A stretch of DNA of 64,000 nucleotides from Strigamia acuminata (GCA_949358305.1 OX442316.1:16926001-16990000); one strand, 5' to 3'; shown: positions 46,901 through 58,747, numbered from the stretch's first letter. Notes: generated by a model not told the origin, from the letters alone. Made by a program: numbers and translations.

Positions 46901-47094
46901 GACTCATAGTTTAGTTCTAAACATAGGTTTTGTGCGTGGGAAATAAATTCTTATTTGTTATTTTGGATTTCTATTTCAGATTCAATCGGTTTTCACGAGG
47001 GCATTAAATTCGGACACGTTTTTTGGACTCACAGGTTAGATTCAAATAAATTTTGAATGGGGGCAATAAATTCGAATTTGTTTTTGGCATCTAC
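43900..47094. repeat. Satellite array of about 61 bases per unit
   Basis: Around 50 degenerate tandem units based on GCGATAAATTCGGATGTGTT + TTGTGAATTTGCAGTGAAGT + TTCAACAAGTTTTGCACGGT. Units diverge toward the right end. Some adjacent units form higher-order pairs (for example 45890-46090 and 46070-46270 are almost the same). The array seems to continue in decayed form beyond the LTR element, to about 54540. Confidence 0.85.
44205..44335. repeat. Inverted TTAGG/TTAAGG-like patch within the satellite
   Basis: AACCTAACCTTAACCTAACT is followed by GTTAGGTTAAGGATAGGTTA repeats on the same strand, giving an inverted pair of short arrays resembling degenerate TTAGG repeats. It is not a terminal telomere, because the flanks on both sides are satellite. 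Confidence 0.5.
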
Positions 47095-47098
47095 AGTG

Positions 47099-48995
47099 TG
47101 TGACAAATTAATAGGGCTATAAATGCCTGATTTTCCACCAGAAGGCGCTGTTGCGCCATTTTGACGGTAATTCTACTGTATTTGTTGTAGAACCAATGTA
47201 ATTCCTAAATAAAGTTATTTATGGTGTTTTAATTACAAATATGTTCGTTTGATAAGAATAAACAATTCAATCTTCATGATATCGAAATATCACGGCCGAA
47301 ATTACAGAGAATCGTCTGCTAAAACCGCATTTGTCAATGCGCAATGTCGCCACTAGATGGCGCTATCGCAGATCAGCGGTAAATTCGAAATACGGAATTA
47401 AATGAATAACAAGATATATATATTAAATAAGTAGTTAATATATTCACGTAGATTATTTAATTGGACAATAATATAAAGATATATTATTGCATTGAATGTT
47501 TGGAAGAAGAATTGGTCACATTCTTGGAAATGTGACCTTGCGGATTAAAGGATTAATGTGTGACTTGGGAATGTGTCCTGGGTATCCACTTCCGGTCCCC
47601 GGTATCCATTTCCTGTTTCATGTCAAGGATTAGCATAATCCAAGTTTGCATCTCCGTATCCACTTCCTGCGATACGAGATTGGTGGAACTTAATCCCACC
47701 GAGTATAAAACTCCCTGACAACAGGAAGTTAAGTTAGTTCTTGATTTCTGGTTATTTGGTATGTTCCGCATGTCAAATAACTGTTTCTTACTCAGGGCAT
47801 GGTCCTACCGGACTATGCATAGCATGGCTCTGCTGAGCCATGCAACCCCCGTCAACTGAAGGCGAAGTTCGGACTGTTAATGTTTCCGTCAAACGGTCTT
47901 GCCGAGGAGAAAGCCTCCCGCATAAGTATCCTCGTGGTCGGACAATAGAATCACGTGTGATACCAAAGTATTTAGCAACCGTTAGTAGCACTGTTACTGA
48001 AAGAGATTGACTCCATCACTTGATGGTGCCAAAGCAGTCTGCATGCAAAACATGCAGTTACCGCCAGTAGCACTATGTGTTTGGGAAAGTTATATCTCTT
48101 CGGTGATGGTGCCAAAGCAGTCTACTTATGAGTAGTATCTCGGGTGATTAATTCTGTTGTGCAGAACTGCGGGCTATATCCCCCTGAATACCAGTGCCGT
48201 CTCTCACCGCACTGTTATTTAGGGCACGCGCGATACTGTTCTGCTCAGCAAGGCGAACTTTGACGGCAATTGTGTGTTGCGATGTTTAACCTTTATTATA
48301 TCCTGTAGTTGATAATAAACCTTAATTGTTTAAACTTGGCAACAAGTTAACAACCGAAGTAAGTCACGAGACTTATTTCACTGTATGACGAATCAAATTC
48401 GTAACAATAAATTGAATACAATTTATTGAGTTAATTTACTAAACTCACAACACCGCGAATTACATATAATTTGCAAGCGGAATCTTGGCGAATAAATGAC
48501 TTCATTTATTCATTACCAATTTCCAACCCTAGTTGTGGCGGTGCACATGAGTCAACCGCACCTCTCGGATCGAGCCAGACAGCATTACACGGACCATTAC
48601 ACGATACGAACCAGGAACGCGAAGGAACCAGTTCCACGATTACGAAGCGCCGACGGAAGCCGCGAGGACACAGCCAGCCCGGCTATCTGATGACATCTAT
48701 ACTCGGTCGAGCGGGCGTTTTGCCGTTCCCGAACCCAGAATCACCATTAACCGTAATCATATTATTTTAGGGCTGTTTCACAGCCAATTATTTGTATAGT
48801 TTAACTTGTATTTAACTTGCCAAATGTCGGCATTAGAATTTGTATAACTCTTAGGATTGATTATATTGTTTAGCAACAATAAATGTAGTGTTTTGAGAAA
48901 CTTGTTGTCTTTATTTTATCTCGTATTAATCACTTATTCACGCGACTTATACCCGGTACTATCATGCGATAGGAGTTGTGGTCGTCACCGTCACA
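47099..48995 (+). repeat. Left LTR, 1897 bases
   Basis: It begins TGTGACAAATTAATAGGGC and ends GTCGTCACCGTCACA. It contains a promoter-like part (47580-47710) and AATAAA-type signals near its 3' end (about 48879). Small open frames in it (47553-47991, 48471-48770) recur unchanged in the other LTR and show no family resemblance. Confidence 0.9.
47583..47710 (+). promoter_or_regulatory. LTR promoter: three TATCCAnTTCC motifs and a TATA box
   Basis: TATCCACTTCCGG (47583), TATCCATTTCCTG (47603) and TATCCACTTCCTG (47657) precede TATAAAA (47704-47710). TTCC cores resemble ETS-type sites. The same set is repeated in the right LTR 5037 bases downstream, where it could drive flanking DNA. Confidence 0.6.
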
Positions 48996-48997
48996 CG

Positions 48998-49015
48998 TGG
49001 AGGTCCCACCGAGAT
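48998..49015 (+). promoter_or_regulatory. Primer binding site complementary to tRNA-Gln
   Basis: TGGAGGTCCCACCGAGAT is the reverse complement of a tRNA 3' end reading ATCTCGGTGGGACCT-CCA, the acceptor/T-arm sequence of animal cytosolic tRNA-Gln. It lies two bases from the left LTR. Confidence 0.85.
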
Positions 49016-51117
49016 AGGTTGCACAGTTTTAAATTTATCGAATTTAAATAAAAGTGAAAATTGAGATAAATAAAGATTATAACATTTCAAAACATTTTAT
49101 ATGTTTCTGCTTTTGCGAAGTAGGAAATTCTCTTTAAGAACGTTGGGATTCGTGAGAACTCTAACATTAAAGGGAATGTCATGTTGTGTTATAAACACTC
49201 GAAAAAATTGAAGTAAAATTTATTTTATTTTCACGAAATGATCTGGAAGTTTATATTTTATAAAACTTATTTTCCTTCGAAAATATTCAATCGGTAAAAA
49301 AGGATTGACCAGACCAAAGAGCGGACTTAGTAGAAGCCTACTAAAAACGAAAAGTTAAACTTTGAAAATATTTTCGGAAAATTCAGTTTTCCGAAGCGGT
49401 ACGTCGACACCGATGCCAAGCGACCAAATCGCAGCTTCAACAAGCGACGATCTTCGTCATAAACGCGGCAGGAAAGCCACTCAAACCTTCGATGCAAGGT
49501 GCGAACGAATGCTTGGAAATTAGGGCGGACAGTGTATCAAAAACAGCGTGGAAACGTTACACAAGGTTCGTAGAGATTTGTGTAAGCGTTGCGAAGTTGT
49601 TTTCACTGACCGTCGGTATCCAAAAACGATCTAGTTGTTTTGAAAAAACAACACACTTCATTTTACTAAAAAGAAAGTTGCAAATCGAAATAAAAGTTAC
49701 CTTCATTTGAAGGAATTAATTATTTTCAAAAGTACATTTTTTCATTCGAAAACAATGGAAATTAAAGAAATGTAAAATGGCGGCGATTAAAGATACCGAC
49801 CACGTGGAGTAGTATTTTTGCGTCGAACATTACGAATCCTGATAAACACTTTTCTTTGGCAAAGTAAAAAGATTTCATCCAATCTTTTCTTTCGGAAATT
49901 TAACAGTAATGTTTTAAGTTTCCAACCAATACTTGGTTTTCAAAGAATTGTGAAAGTTTCTAAATGAAATTTGGCTGTTTGAGAAACAACCAATCCAATC
50001 GAATCGGACATTTTTCCACGTGGAAAATTTCGTAATTGAAATGGCAAAACCATTTATGGCTACGAACTTGGCCACGTGAAATATTTCCAGATCGAATATT
50101 TCTTGGACGAATTGAAGCTTTAAAATCAGATGGCTGATTTAAATAAAAAAAGAGGTTTCAGCGTTTATTTTCTTTCTGAAAAATCAAATTGAAAATAAGA
50201 CACCGCTGATAAAAGTGACATTTTTTTCTTCAATCGAATTGAAAAGATTTCAACAAACATCTCGTTATTAGAGATAAGGGGGACAAATTATTAAAACTAA
50301 TAATCAAAAACACGTCCTTCGTAAGTAAGAATTAGAGAATTTTTCTCGTGGCAAATTTAAAAGATTTTAACGAATTTTATTTGTTAAAAAATTTGTTAAA
50401 AAAGGGGGAAATGGATGTTATTAAACAATTATAACTATACTTTTCCACTCGAAAAATGGAATTTAACCCCTGAAAATGTAAAACTGGATTAAATCACTTT
50501 TTGTCCTATCGGAAATAAAAATACACAATGTTGAAAGTCGAAAACTTTATTAAAAACTGTGGTTGTAATGATATTACACACAAACGGAATATTTAAAGAA
50601 AAAATATTTTTTTTTTTGAAGAAAAATTATTTAATTATTTAAATTGGTAAAAAAGACCAAATTCCAAGAAGTACGGACTTAGTAGAGAACTATTAATTAA
50701 GGTGAAACCAAAATTCACCAATCAGAGAGGCGCAGATTAGGATCCAGATTTAAGCGTGGACCCAGATCACCAGACCAGACCCGGATAGACGTGTTTCCAG
50801 TAGCCATCTTGACCACGCCGTCCCGTTTAGTCCCGATTCGAATTACCGCGCCGTAACCTGCAAAGCTAAGTATTGTTTATTTTTTTATTGTTAACTTTGA
50901 ATTAAGCGTGCTTTTAATCACGCCAGTTTAAATATTCTGATATTTAGTGTTTTGTTTTAATTTTTTGAAAGTTTAACGCGTATTAAACAACGCGAAGTTT
51001 AATTTCGCTTTATTAAAGTTTAGAAGTGTTTCCTTTTGAAAGTGTATTGTATTAAAGTGTATATTGAATTCTTTAATAATAAAGAATTCTTTATTTCCGA
51101 ATTGTTCAAGTTTTAAT

Positions 51118-51519
51118 ATGGTTCAACAACCGTTTACCATATTTGACTCTGAAGAAGGAGATAATGAAGGTGATAGTTTAAATCTAAGTTATCAACCTTT
51201 AGGAGAAAATGAGCAGGCAAACTTAAATCTAAGTTACCAACTGTTCAAAAATCAACCCGAAATAATTCCGGATGATCTGACAGTCTACTGTCAAGTGTAT
51301 GAATTAGATCGAAATCGATTTGCGATCCTAAGGGAAGCAATACTTCATGTAAAAACTATGGATAAACAAAATCAGTGGATAAATCCAGATAATGTTCCGT
51401 TGAATTCAGTGGATTCTCTGCTAAAGCCCAATCAAAGTCACTTGATTGTGGAAACCCCAGTCGAAACTTGGCGAATCAAATTATTTCAAGTGAAAGGTTT
51501 GATTCACTTAATTCAATAG
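51118..51519 (+). CDS. Small unrecognised ORF in the LTR element interior
   Basis: The frame gives 133 residues from ATG 51118 (MVQQPFTIFDSEEGDNEG...). The N-terminal part is acidic, with two copies of a motif ending NLSYQ (LNLSYQPLGENE and LNLSYQLFKNQ). The remainder (DDLTVYCQVYELDRNRFAIL...) looks globular. It has no zinc knuckle or other Gag, protease or polymerase signature that I can see. It could be a residue of a 5' gag or an accessory frame. An upstream in-frame ATG at 51064 adds 18 residues. Confidence 0.35.
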   Translation: MVQQPFTIFDSEEGDNEGDSLNLSYQPLGENEQANLNLSYQLFKNQPEIIPDDLTVYCQVYELDRNRFAILREAILHVKTMDKQNQWINPDNVPLNSVDSLLKPNQSHLIVETPVETWRIKLFQVKGLIHLIQ

Positions 51520-52135
51520 AAAAAGAGGAATTAAGAACTGAAAACAAGCGTTTTCAATTACCAAACACAGCTGGATGTGAAGAAACTTTGATTACAAACC
51601 AATGTTTGCAATCGGCACATACACACTGACGTGTTCGAATGCCAACTCCAGGTTTGCAGTCGTTAGAGATACGACACAAGTTACACTATACATCACCGTG
51701 TAACTATCCAAGAAAAAGGGCCGAAAATTGTTAAAGCGAGCTAAGAGAGCTCGGAAATTCGCAATGGCGCGAGCTCAAAATTTTGTAAGGAATCTTATTG
51801 ACTAAACATGATAAGAAAAAATACGATGTCTTTTCTAAAGAATTGACTATAGTTACGACAATTAAGGGGGACGTGATGATGCTTAATTGTCAATATTATC
51901 GGAAGGAAGTTTTATTATTTATTAATAAACTTGACTAAATTACGTAGAACAAAATCGAATTTGTGCTATTGAAAAATCCTGAACTTAGGCAATCTAATTG
52001 AGTTAAACAACTAAATTCAGAATTGGAAGTCACAGCATCTCCCAAGATATATCAAGCCTGACAAAAGCATTTATATCCATTAATAGGATAGAAATAAGTG
52101 AAAGTGTAAACACTTCCAATTATTTAAGGGGGATT

Positions 52136-54032
52136 TGTGACAAATTAATAGGGCTATAAATGCCTGATTTTCCACCAGAAGGCGCTGTTGCGCCATTTTG
52201 ACGGTAATTCTACTGTATTTGTTGTAGAACCAATGTAATTCCTAAATAAAGTTATTTATGGTGTTTTAATTACAAATATGTTCGTTTGATAAGAATAAAC
52301 AATTCAATCTTCATGATATCGAAATATCACGGCCGAAATTACAGAGAATCGTCTGCTAAAACCGCATTTGTCAATGCGCAATGTCGCCACTAGATGGCGC
52401 TATCGCAGATCAGCGGTAAATTCGAAATACGGAATTAAATGAATAACAAGATATATATATTAAATAAGTAGTTAATATATTCACGTAGATTATTTAATTG
52501 GACAATAATATAAAGATATATTATTGCATTGAATGTTTGGAAGAAGAATTGGTCACATTCTTGGAAATGTGACCTTGCGGATTAAAGGATTAATGTGTGA
52601 CTTGGGAATGTGTCCTGGGTATCCACTTCCGGTCCCCGGTATCCATTTCCTGTTTCATGTCAAGGATTAGCATAATCCAAGTTTGCATCTCCGTATCCAC
52701 TTCCTGCGATACGAGATTGGTGGAACTTAATCCCACCGAGTATAAAACTCCCTGACAACAGGAAGTTAAGTTAGTTCTTGATTTCTGGTTATTTGGTATG
52801 TTCCGCATGTCAAATAACTGTTTCTTACTCAGGGCATGGTCCTACCGGACTATGCATAGCATGGCTCTGCTGAGCCATGCAACCCCCGTCAACTGAAGGC
52901 GAAGTTCGGACTGTTAATGTTTCCGTCAAACGGTCTTGCCGAGGAGAAAGCCTCCCGCATAAGTATCCTCGTGGTCGGACAATAGAATCACGTGTGATAC
53001 CAAAGTATTTAGCAACCGTTAGTAGCACTGTTACTGAAAGAGATTGACTCCATCACTTGATGGTGCCAAAGCAGTCTGCATGCAAAACATGCAGTTACCG
53101 CCAGTAGCACTATGTGTTTGGGAAAGTTATATCTCTTCGGTGATGGTGCCAAAGCAGTCTACTTATGAGTAGTATCTCGGGTGATTAATTCTGTTGTGCA
53201 GAACTGCGGGCTATATCCCCCTGAATACCAGTGCCGTCTCTCACCGCACTGTTATTTAGGGCACGCGCGATACTGTTCTGCTCAGCAAGGCGAACTTTGA
53301 CGGCAATTGTGTGTTGCGATGTTTAACCTTTATTATATCCTGTAGTTGATAATAAACCTTAATTGTTTAAACTTGGCAACAAGTTAACAACCGAAGTAAG
53401 TCACGAGACTTATTTCACTGTATGACGAATCAAATTCGTAACAATAAATTGAATACAATTTATTGAGTTAATTTACTAAACTCACAACACCGCGAATTAC
53501 ATATAATTTGCAAGCGGAATCTTGGCGAATAAATGACTTCATTTATTCATTACCAATTTCCAACCCTAGTTGTGGCGGTGCACATGAGTCAACCGCACCT
53601 CTCGGATCGAGCCAGACAGCATTACACGGACCATTACACGATACGAACCAGGAACGCGAAGGAACCAGTTCCACGATTACGAAGCGCCGACGGAAGCCGC
53701 GAGGACACAGCCAGCCCGGCTATCTGATGACATCTATACTCGGTCGAGCGGGCGTTTTGCCGTTCCCGAACCCAGAATCACCATTAACCGTAATCATATT
53801 ATTTTAGGGCTGTTTCACAGCCAATTATTTGTATAGTTTAACTTGTATTTAACTTGCCAAATGTCGGCATTAGAATTTGTATAACTCTTAGGATTGATTA
53901 TATTGTTTAGCAACAATAAATGTAGTGTTTTGAGAAACTTGTTGTCTTTATTTTATCTCGTATTAATCACTTATTCACGCGACTTATACCCGGTACTATC
54001 ATGCGATAGGAGTTGTGGTCGTCACCGTCACA
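52136..54032 (+). repeat. Right LTR, 1897 bases
   Basis: The sequence is the same as the left LTR as far as I can compare by eye, including the open frames and promoter motifs, at an offset of 5037 bases. Confidence 0.9.
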
Positions 54033-54036
54033 AGTG

Positions 54037-55091
54037 TAGATTTCGTAGATTTTGTTAGCGATACAGTGTGTACTTTTCAGAGCGCAACCGAATGCAACTG
54101 GGGTACAAATTGCGGCCGTTCCCCATACCGATGTGATAATTGCAAGCGGTGGTACATAATATCCGTACCGGTCAAAAAAGTGTATTACCCCGGTAAATAT
54201 TGTAAATCCAAACAGGTGACTCTAGTGCTTATTCAAATATCTTTTATTAGGTGAATCGATTGCAATTATGGTCCATTTGTCTATTGACGTGCCGATAGTT
54301 ATTAGCACAGTTCCGTATTGTTGTCAAGCTCGTTGATTGGGAAACGCAAAGCTTTAAGAAGCAGCTCGGTATGGATATGGATACGTTATTATCAACAATT
54401 CAAATTCAACGTTTTGCACATCATCGACAAGTCGAGGTATGGTTTATTTTATTTTATTTTATTTTATTTTATCAACAGTTCAGTTCAACATTCCGTATGT
54501 GAACGATAGATCGAATACGTTATTCGAATCGACAGTTCAGAATACAGAATGTGAGTAGAAAGTAGATACTTGGTTTAACGGAATGAGAGTTACAAATAAA
54601 ATTACTCGCCCTTTGGACAGAGTATTAAATATTTCGAATTGGCCAAGCAAAAATAATTATATCATTTTGTTTTAAAAATGTAATCAAAGTGACATGTCCA
54701 ACATGCTGAATTCCAAGATTGAGTGTTGAGTATTGAGGAATTTTTATTCACGTCGTCATGAATAGAAACTCCGCACGGATGCTTCACTGCAATACATCTC
54801 ATGTCGTTTTTCTTGATTTTTAAATCGTAAATTTATTCAATTCTAATGAAATATGATTTTTAATTCAAATATTTGAAAAATACTTTAAATTCATTTTATT
54901 TATACAAAAAAAATTCATTCAAAAGTTGCAAAGTCGAAATTTGCGAATAATATAGTAGTTTTACAAACGTTTTTTCGATTGCCCAAAAGAAGCATTAATG
55001 TATAGACATAATAATCTATCAGTTGATAAAACATGTTTATAAAAATTAATTAATAATAAAACATTAGTGTGACAATAATAAATGGTTAGAA
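54037..55091. other. Flank of the LTR element, decayed satellite then AT-rich 3' flank of the PI3K-C2-like gene
   Basis: Phrases such as GAATACGTTATTCGAATC and TGAACGATAGATCGAATA near 54490-54540 resemble the right-end satellite units near 46700-46740. A (TTTTA)n run lies at about 54444-54470. No gene is supported. Confidence 0.4.
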
Positions 55092-56603
55092 TTATTTCTC
55101 TATCAACAATAAAAATTCGTACCATCGCCCTAAACTGACCAATGAGTGCCAAGAAACATTTTCCTTGAGCAAGTCCAAATCCGACAGCGAAATTCGGACT
55201 CCGCCGAGGAAAGTGTTTTCACCCATTCGGTCGTAATCCCAAACGGAAACTTGTAAAACCCGATCGCGAACGATCGACAAAGACATCTGAAACTGCAACT
55301 GCAAAAAAAGATAACAACCATTTAGTAATTTGCACAATATTACAAATATTTATTTGTTTTCACCATTTCCATAAACGTGGTGTGCGTTGTGCGTCGTACC
55401 ATCTTCGTTTTACGTTTGGTCACTTTCTGCATGTCTGGTAATAAATAAGTTTTGACGTAAACGTCTGGTCCCGTGCTTTTATTCGATGTCTGTAACAAAA
55501 ATTCATTTTAAAAATTAATTATCCGTTTATTTACGCGTTTTTTGGACCCACGCAGCACTGTTATGCAACCTAGTTTCAAAAATTAAGCAAAAATCCTCAA
55601 TTTTTGCACGTAAATGCACGAAAATCGTGAATTTTTGCACATAAATGCATGAAATATCGTGAATTTTTGCACATGAATGCATAAAAATCGTGAATTTTTG
55701 CACATAAATGCATAGTTTTGTGCCTCAAATTTCTTTTTTTTAATTCCAAATTTTTATTTTAGTAAAAATATCGTATAAATACGTTTTACGTGCTGCGTGG
55801 GGCGTTATATTTATATACGTACAAGGTTCCTCGCATGCATCACCATAATAAATAGTGAATTACATCGATATCGAATGGAAAGTTTAACTTGACCTCGCAC
55901 GTGCGATTCCGTTCGATGCTGAGGCCGTTTGGATTCTAAAAGAGTAGAAAACATTTTCAAAAACTGTTGTACAACACCATAATCGACTCCAAACCTTTGA
56001 ATTTCAGTAAATGACAGTTCGTGTCCTGCTGGTCTCGAAGTAACGGATGAAAAAAGGTGTACACAAGGTTGCACTGAAACGAGCAAAAAAATAAGAACCG
56101 CCGTCAAACGAAGCGCACAATCGAGCACTCACGTGCTGAATTTCATCCGCCATGGTCCACAAAGTCCGAAGAAACGATTCGATTTCCGTTTTCCGCTTCT
56201 CCGCCACTCGACGCACGTGAGATCGACCCAAATGCGTAACCCGCGGTAGGCTAATCGCCACAATTTAAACAATAATCAATTAAACAAATACACATTCAAT
56301 CAATAGTCTCAATACCAATGATATTTGGCAAGGGGAAACTGAATGCACAATTTTTGCTGGAATTCCCAGAATTCTCTGTACGAACGGAAAAGAAAAGAAA
56401 CGACGGAGTCGGATCCGTTTCTCGTTCCACCAACAGCACGTAAAGCTGAAAAATAAAATAAAATAAAATAAAAATTCAAAATCCCGATTTTTCAAACATT
56501 TTCCCATAATTACGTAATATTTCTCAGGTTCATATCGTTTCTGGCAGCCGTAAACTTCAATGTGCACTATTTTCCCATCATCAAAAACGAGAAATGTTGG
56601 CAA
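55092..56603 (-). CDS. Class II phosphoinositide 3-kinase, C-terminal PX and C2 domains only
   Basis: Six exons join in phase: 56316-56445, 56133-56250, 55995-56073, 55823-55935, 55364-55489, 55092-55298 (stop). A probable seventh upstream (about 56498-56603: IVHIEVYGCQKRYEPEKYY) is the start of the PX domain, but its junction is uncertain. The PX part reads FLFRSYREFWEFQQKLCIQF...GRSHVRRVAEKRKTEIESFL...CNLVYTFFHPLLRD. The C2 domain reads GQVKLSIRYRCNSLFIMVMH...PDVYVKTYLLPDMQKVTKRK...LQVSVWDYDRMGENTFLGGV. Both match the tail of PIK3C2A/B/G. In complete enzymes these follow the lipid kinase domain and bind phosphoinositides and membranes. No kinase, PIK helical or RBD exon is seen upstream in the window. 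It may be a truncated duplicate or a gene with distant exons. Confidence 0.8.
55560..55735. repeat. Short minisatellite in a PI3K-C2-like intron
   Basis: Four to five units of GTGAATTTTTGCACATAAAT + GCATGAAAATC inside the intron between exons 55823-55935 and 55364-55489. Confidence 0.7.
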
Positions 56604-56622
56604 TACCTCTCCGGATCCGGAA

Positions 56623-57205
56623 TCATGTCGACCACCGAGTTTTGTTTTGTTCGTTTTTCAAACAACAAATTGCTGCATCGTGTGGCAATTTAATTTCATG
56701 AATTTCACTCGTTTTATCATTCCCAACCGCATCGATAATAGTGACTTCAGTGTTTTCATTCAGCATTTTTAGGACCACGATTTCTGCGCACATCTGATTT
56801 AGATAATTGCTCGCATTACCGGAACCGTAATAAATGGATTGAACAGTCTCGGCTTTAGCTTTAAAGTAATCAAACCTACCCTCTAGCCTTTTAATTGATT
56901 GAATTTCTGCTTTTTAAGACGTATCTGGTTGAATTTCTAATTTTTTAGCCTTAACCGGTAGAAATTCTAGTATTTTCACCTGGACTGCTTTAATTTCTGG
57001 CTTTTTGGCCGCGGATGGTTTAGTTTCTTGCTTCTTGGCCTCAAGCTTTGAGGGAAGTTTGAACAGTTTCTTGTTTGTCAGTGACGGGACAGGATAATTT
57101 GCGGAACCGCGGAACTGGCGGAACCGGCGGAACCGATGGGTTTGCGGAAAACCCGGGATCACTCTGATACTGCGGAAACGGCGGAACGGCGGAACAAGCT
57201 GATCT
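56623..57205 (-). other. Unrecognised exon-like open stretches upstream of the PX domain
   Basis: After an acceptor-like TTTTTTCCAG near 57206, a frame rich in Lys, Ala and Glu (EAKKQETKPSAAKKPEIKA...) runs to a stop at 56914. A second frame (KAEIQSIKRLEGRFDYFKAK...MCAEIVVLKMLNENTEVTI) continues to 56623. The repeated lysine-rich phrasing on both sides of the stop suggests one broken reading frame. I do not recognise a family, and it is not PI3K sequence that I can identify. Confidence 0.25.
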
Positions 57206-57908
57206 GGAAAAAATAAAATTTGTATATTACTGTACCACTATGTTGAAAAAAATCTCCCATTAAACAGATAGACACTAATTGCTAGGAATAAATCACTTAT
57301 CAGAGAATGCCATATTCACACTGAGCTCAGGTTTGAGATCGATTTCGTTTAAACGCTTAATTTTTTAAGCTTTTTACGTTAAATTTTAAAAAATTGTTGC
57401 AGTTGCAAGTATAGATAAATTTTATGTAGTTCTTGGTTTGGTAGTTTTTTTTAAACCTTACAAAATAGTTGATTAATTTCACTGAGATTAAAACTGCTGG
57501 ATGTCATGGGGAGTTTTTCACATTAAGCGTTAAAATATTTTCAACAAATCAGTTCTGCATTTCGAATTTTGGGGCTTTTGGTAGGGCACTTAAATTGATG
57601 TATCAATTAGTCAAAACTTATCAAATTGAAACAAAAACATCGAAAACAAAGAATACCCAACCTGTTACCTTGGAATTTGTAATTTTGTAAGATTGCTTTT
57701 GTAAATTTTAATTTTTAATTTTAATTATTTTTGTAGACTAAGAACATATTATATAATATACAAAATAAAAATTTATTAGAAAATGGACAATAACTCAGTC
57801 ACACCTCATTTCTTTTCACTCGTCATTTTAATTGCAGAAAATATATTACCAAATATATACACTACAAATCTGTATACACTACAAATTTGCATTTTACACA
57901 CAAAATTT

Positions 57909-58747
57909 TTAGCTCGATTCTTTAGAAGCAGCAGTCATTTGATAAATATTGCCAGCCATCACACCTATTGAAGATATACTCGACTCGGATGTTGTAGCAC
58001 TGCCTGATTCGGCGACCTCGGGAAGACGTCCATCTTTCTTTGCCAAGAAGTCACTCATCCATTCTACTTTGTTTATTTTGTTTCATGGAGTCTGTCACGA
58101 TCCATCGCCATTTGATGAGACAGAATTTCATCTTCAGCGGCGTAAACAGCAGCCTGAAAATAATATTTACTCAAATTTAGAATTTATTATCATAAAGACG
58201 AATTTGATACTCATAATACCTGCCATGTAACTCCTCATTTTGCAATTTCTCTTCCTGTTATTCTGGCTAGTACAATACACGTATAAATCTAAAAAAAAAT
58301 GTAAAAAGTACGAATAAAATATAAACGTGCTAATTTTAAATAATTTTTCTTACTTTTTCGATTGTTCACCAGTTTGTATAGGGATGCATTTAACGTTGTT
58401 AATCCCTATCGTGCATAAAGGTTAATTAAACGTTACAACATCTTAAAAAATTGAAATTGTTAATAAATTACGTTTGTATCAGCTTCATCTATGAGAAGCA
58501 AGAGCCCTCTTCTGCTAGTTGTAATCCAGTCAAACAATTTGCGCATAGATGTGACCCCTTCGCGCGCCATTGTAGCAACATCACCACGCGGCATGATGGC
58601 GTAGTCCATTCCAGAATGTAATGCCAACCTCTGCAAATATGTGTAAATGTAAATAAAACCTTCTTTTTTAAAAATGTAATATTACCTTCGCAAAAAATGT
58701 TTTATTTGTTCCCAGTGGGCCATTCATTTTAATATTACGGAACATGC
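57909..58747 (-). pseudogene. ATAD3: Broken copy of ATAD3 (mitochondrial AAA+ ATPase)
   Basis: Blocks in ATAD3 order on the minus strand: FRNIKMNGPLGTNKTFFAK (58686-58747), [20 protein letters not shown]...[20 protein letters not shown] with Walker [10 protein letters not shown] (58472-58630), TTLNASLYKLVNNRK (about 58367-58410), ARITGREIAK-stop-GVTWQ (about 58190-58235), AAVYAAEDEILSHQ (58158 downward) and a C-terminal VEWMSDFLAKKDGRLPEV... ending at 57909. Walker A is GPLGTNKT where the family has GPPGTGKT. There is a one-base shift before TTLNA, an in-frame TGA after REIAK, a further shift before EWMSDF, and the second half of the ATPase domain is missing. ATAD3 acts in mitochondrial inner-membrane and nucleoid organisation. 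This copy cannot make it. Confidence 0.85.

Larger units (their letters stand above)
47095..54036 (+). mobile_element. Complete non-autonomous LTR retrotransposon (LARD type), 6.9 kb
   Basis: Two apparently identical LTRs (47099-48995 and 52136-54032, 1897 bases, ends TGTGAC...GTCACA) flank a 3140-base interior. The four-base target duplication AGTG lies at 47095-47098 and 54033-54036. The primer binding site starts two bases after the left LTR and matches the 3' end of tRNA-Gln. A polypurine tract AAGGGGGA (52126-52133) precedes the right LTR. No gag, protease, reverse transcriptase, RNase H or integrase reading frame was found, so the element must borrow enzymes from an autonomous relative. 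Identical LTRs mean recent insertion. It lies in the right part of the satellite. Confidence 0.9.

Noticed and set aside
43900-47094. Satellite as an array of tRNA or small RNA genes
   Set aside because: No cloverleaf, A/B box pair or Pol III terminator is conserved among the units.
47553-48770. Small frames in the LTRs as genes
   Set aside because: They repeat identically in both LTRs, are short, overlap in different frames and show no known domain.
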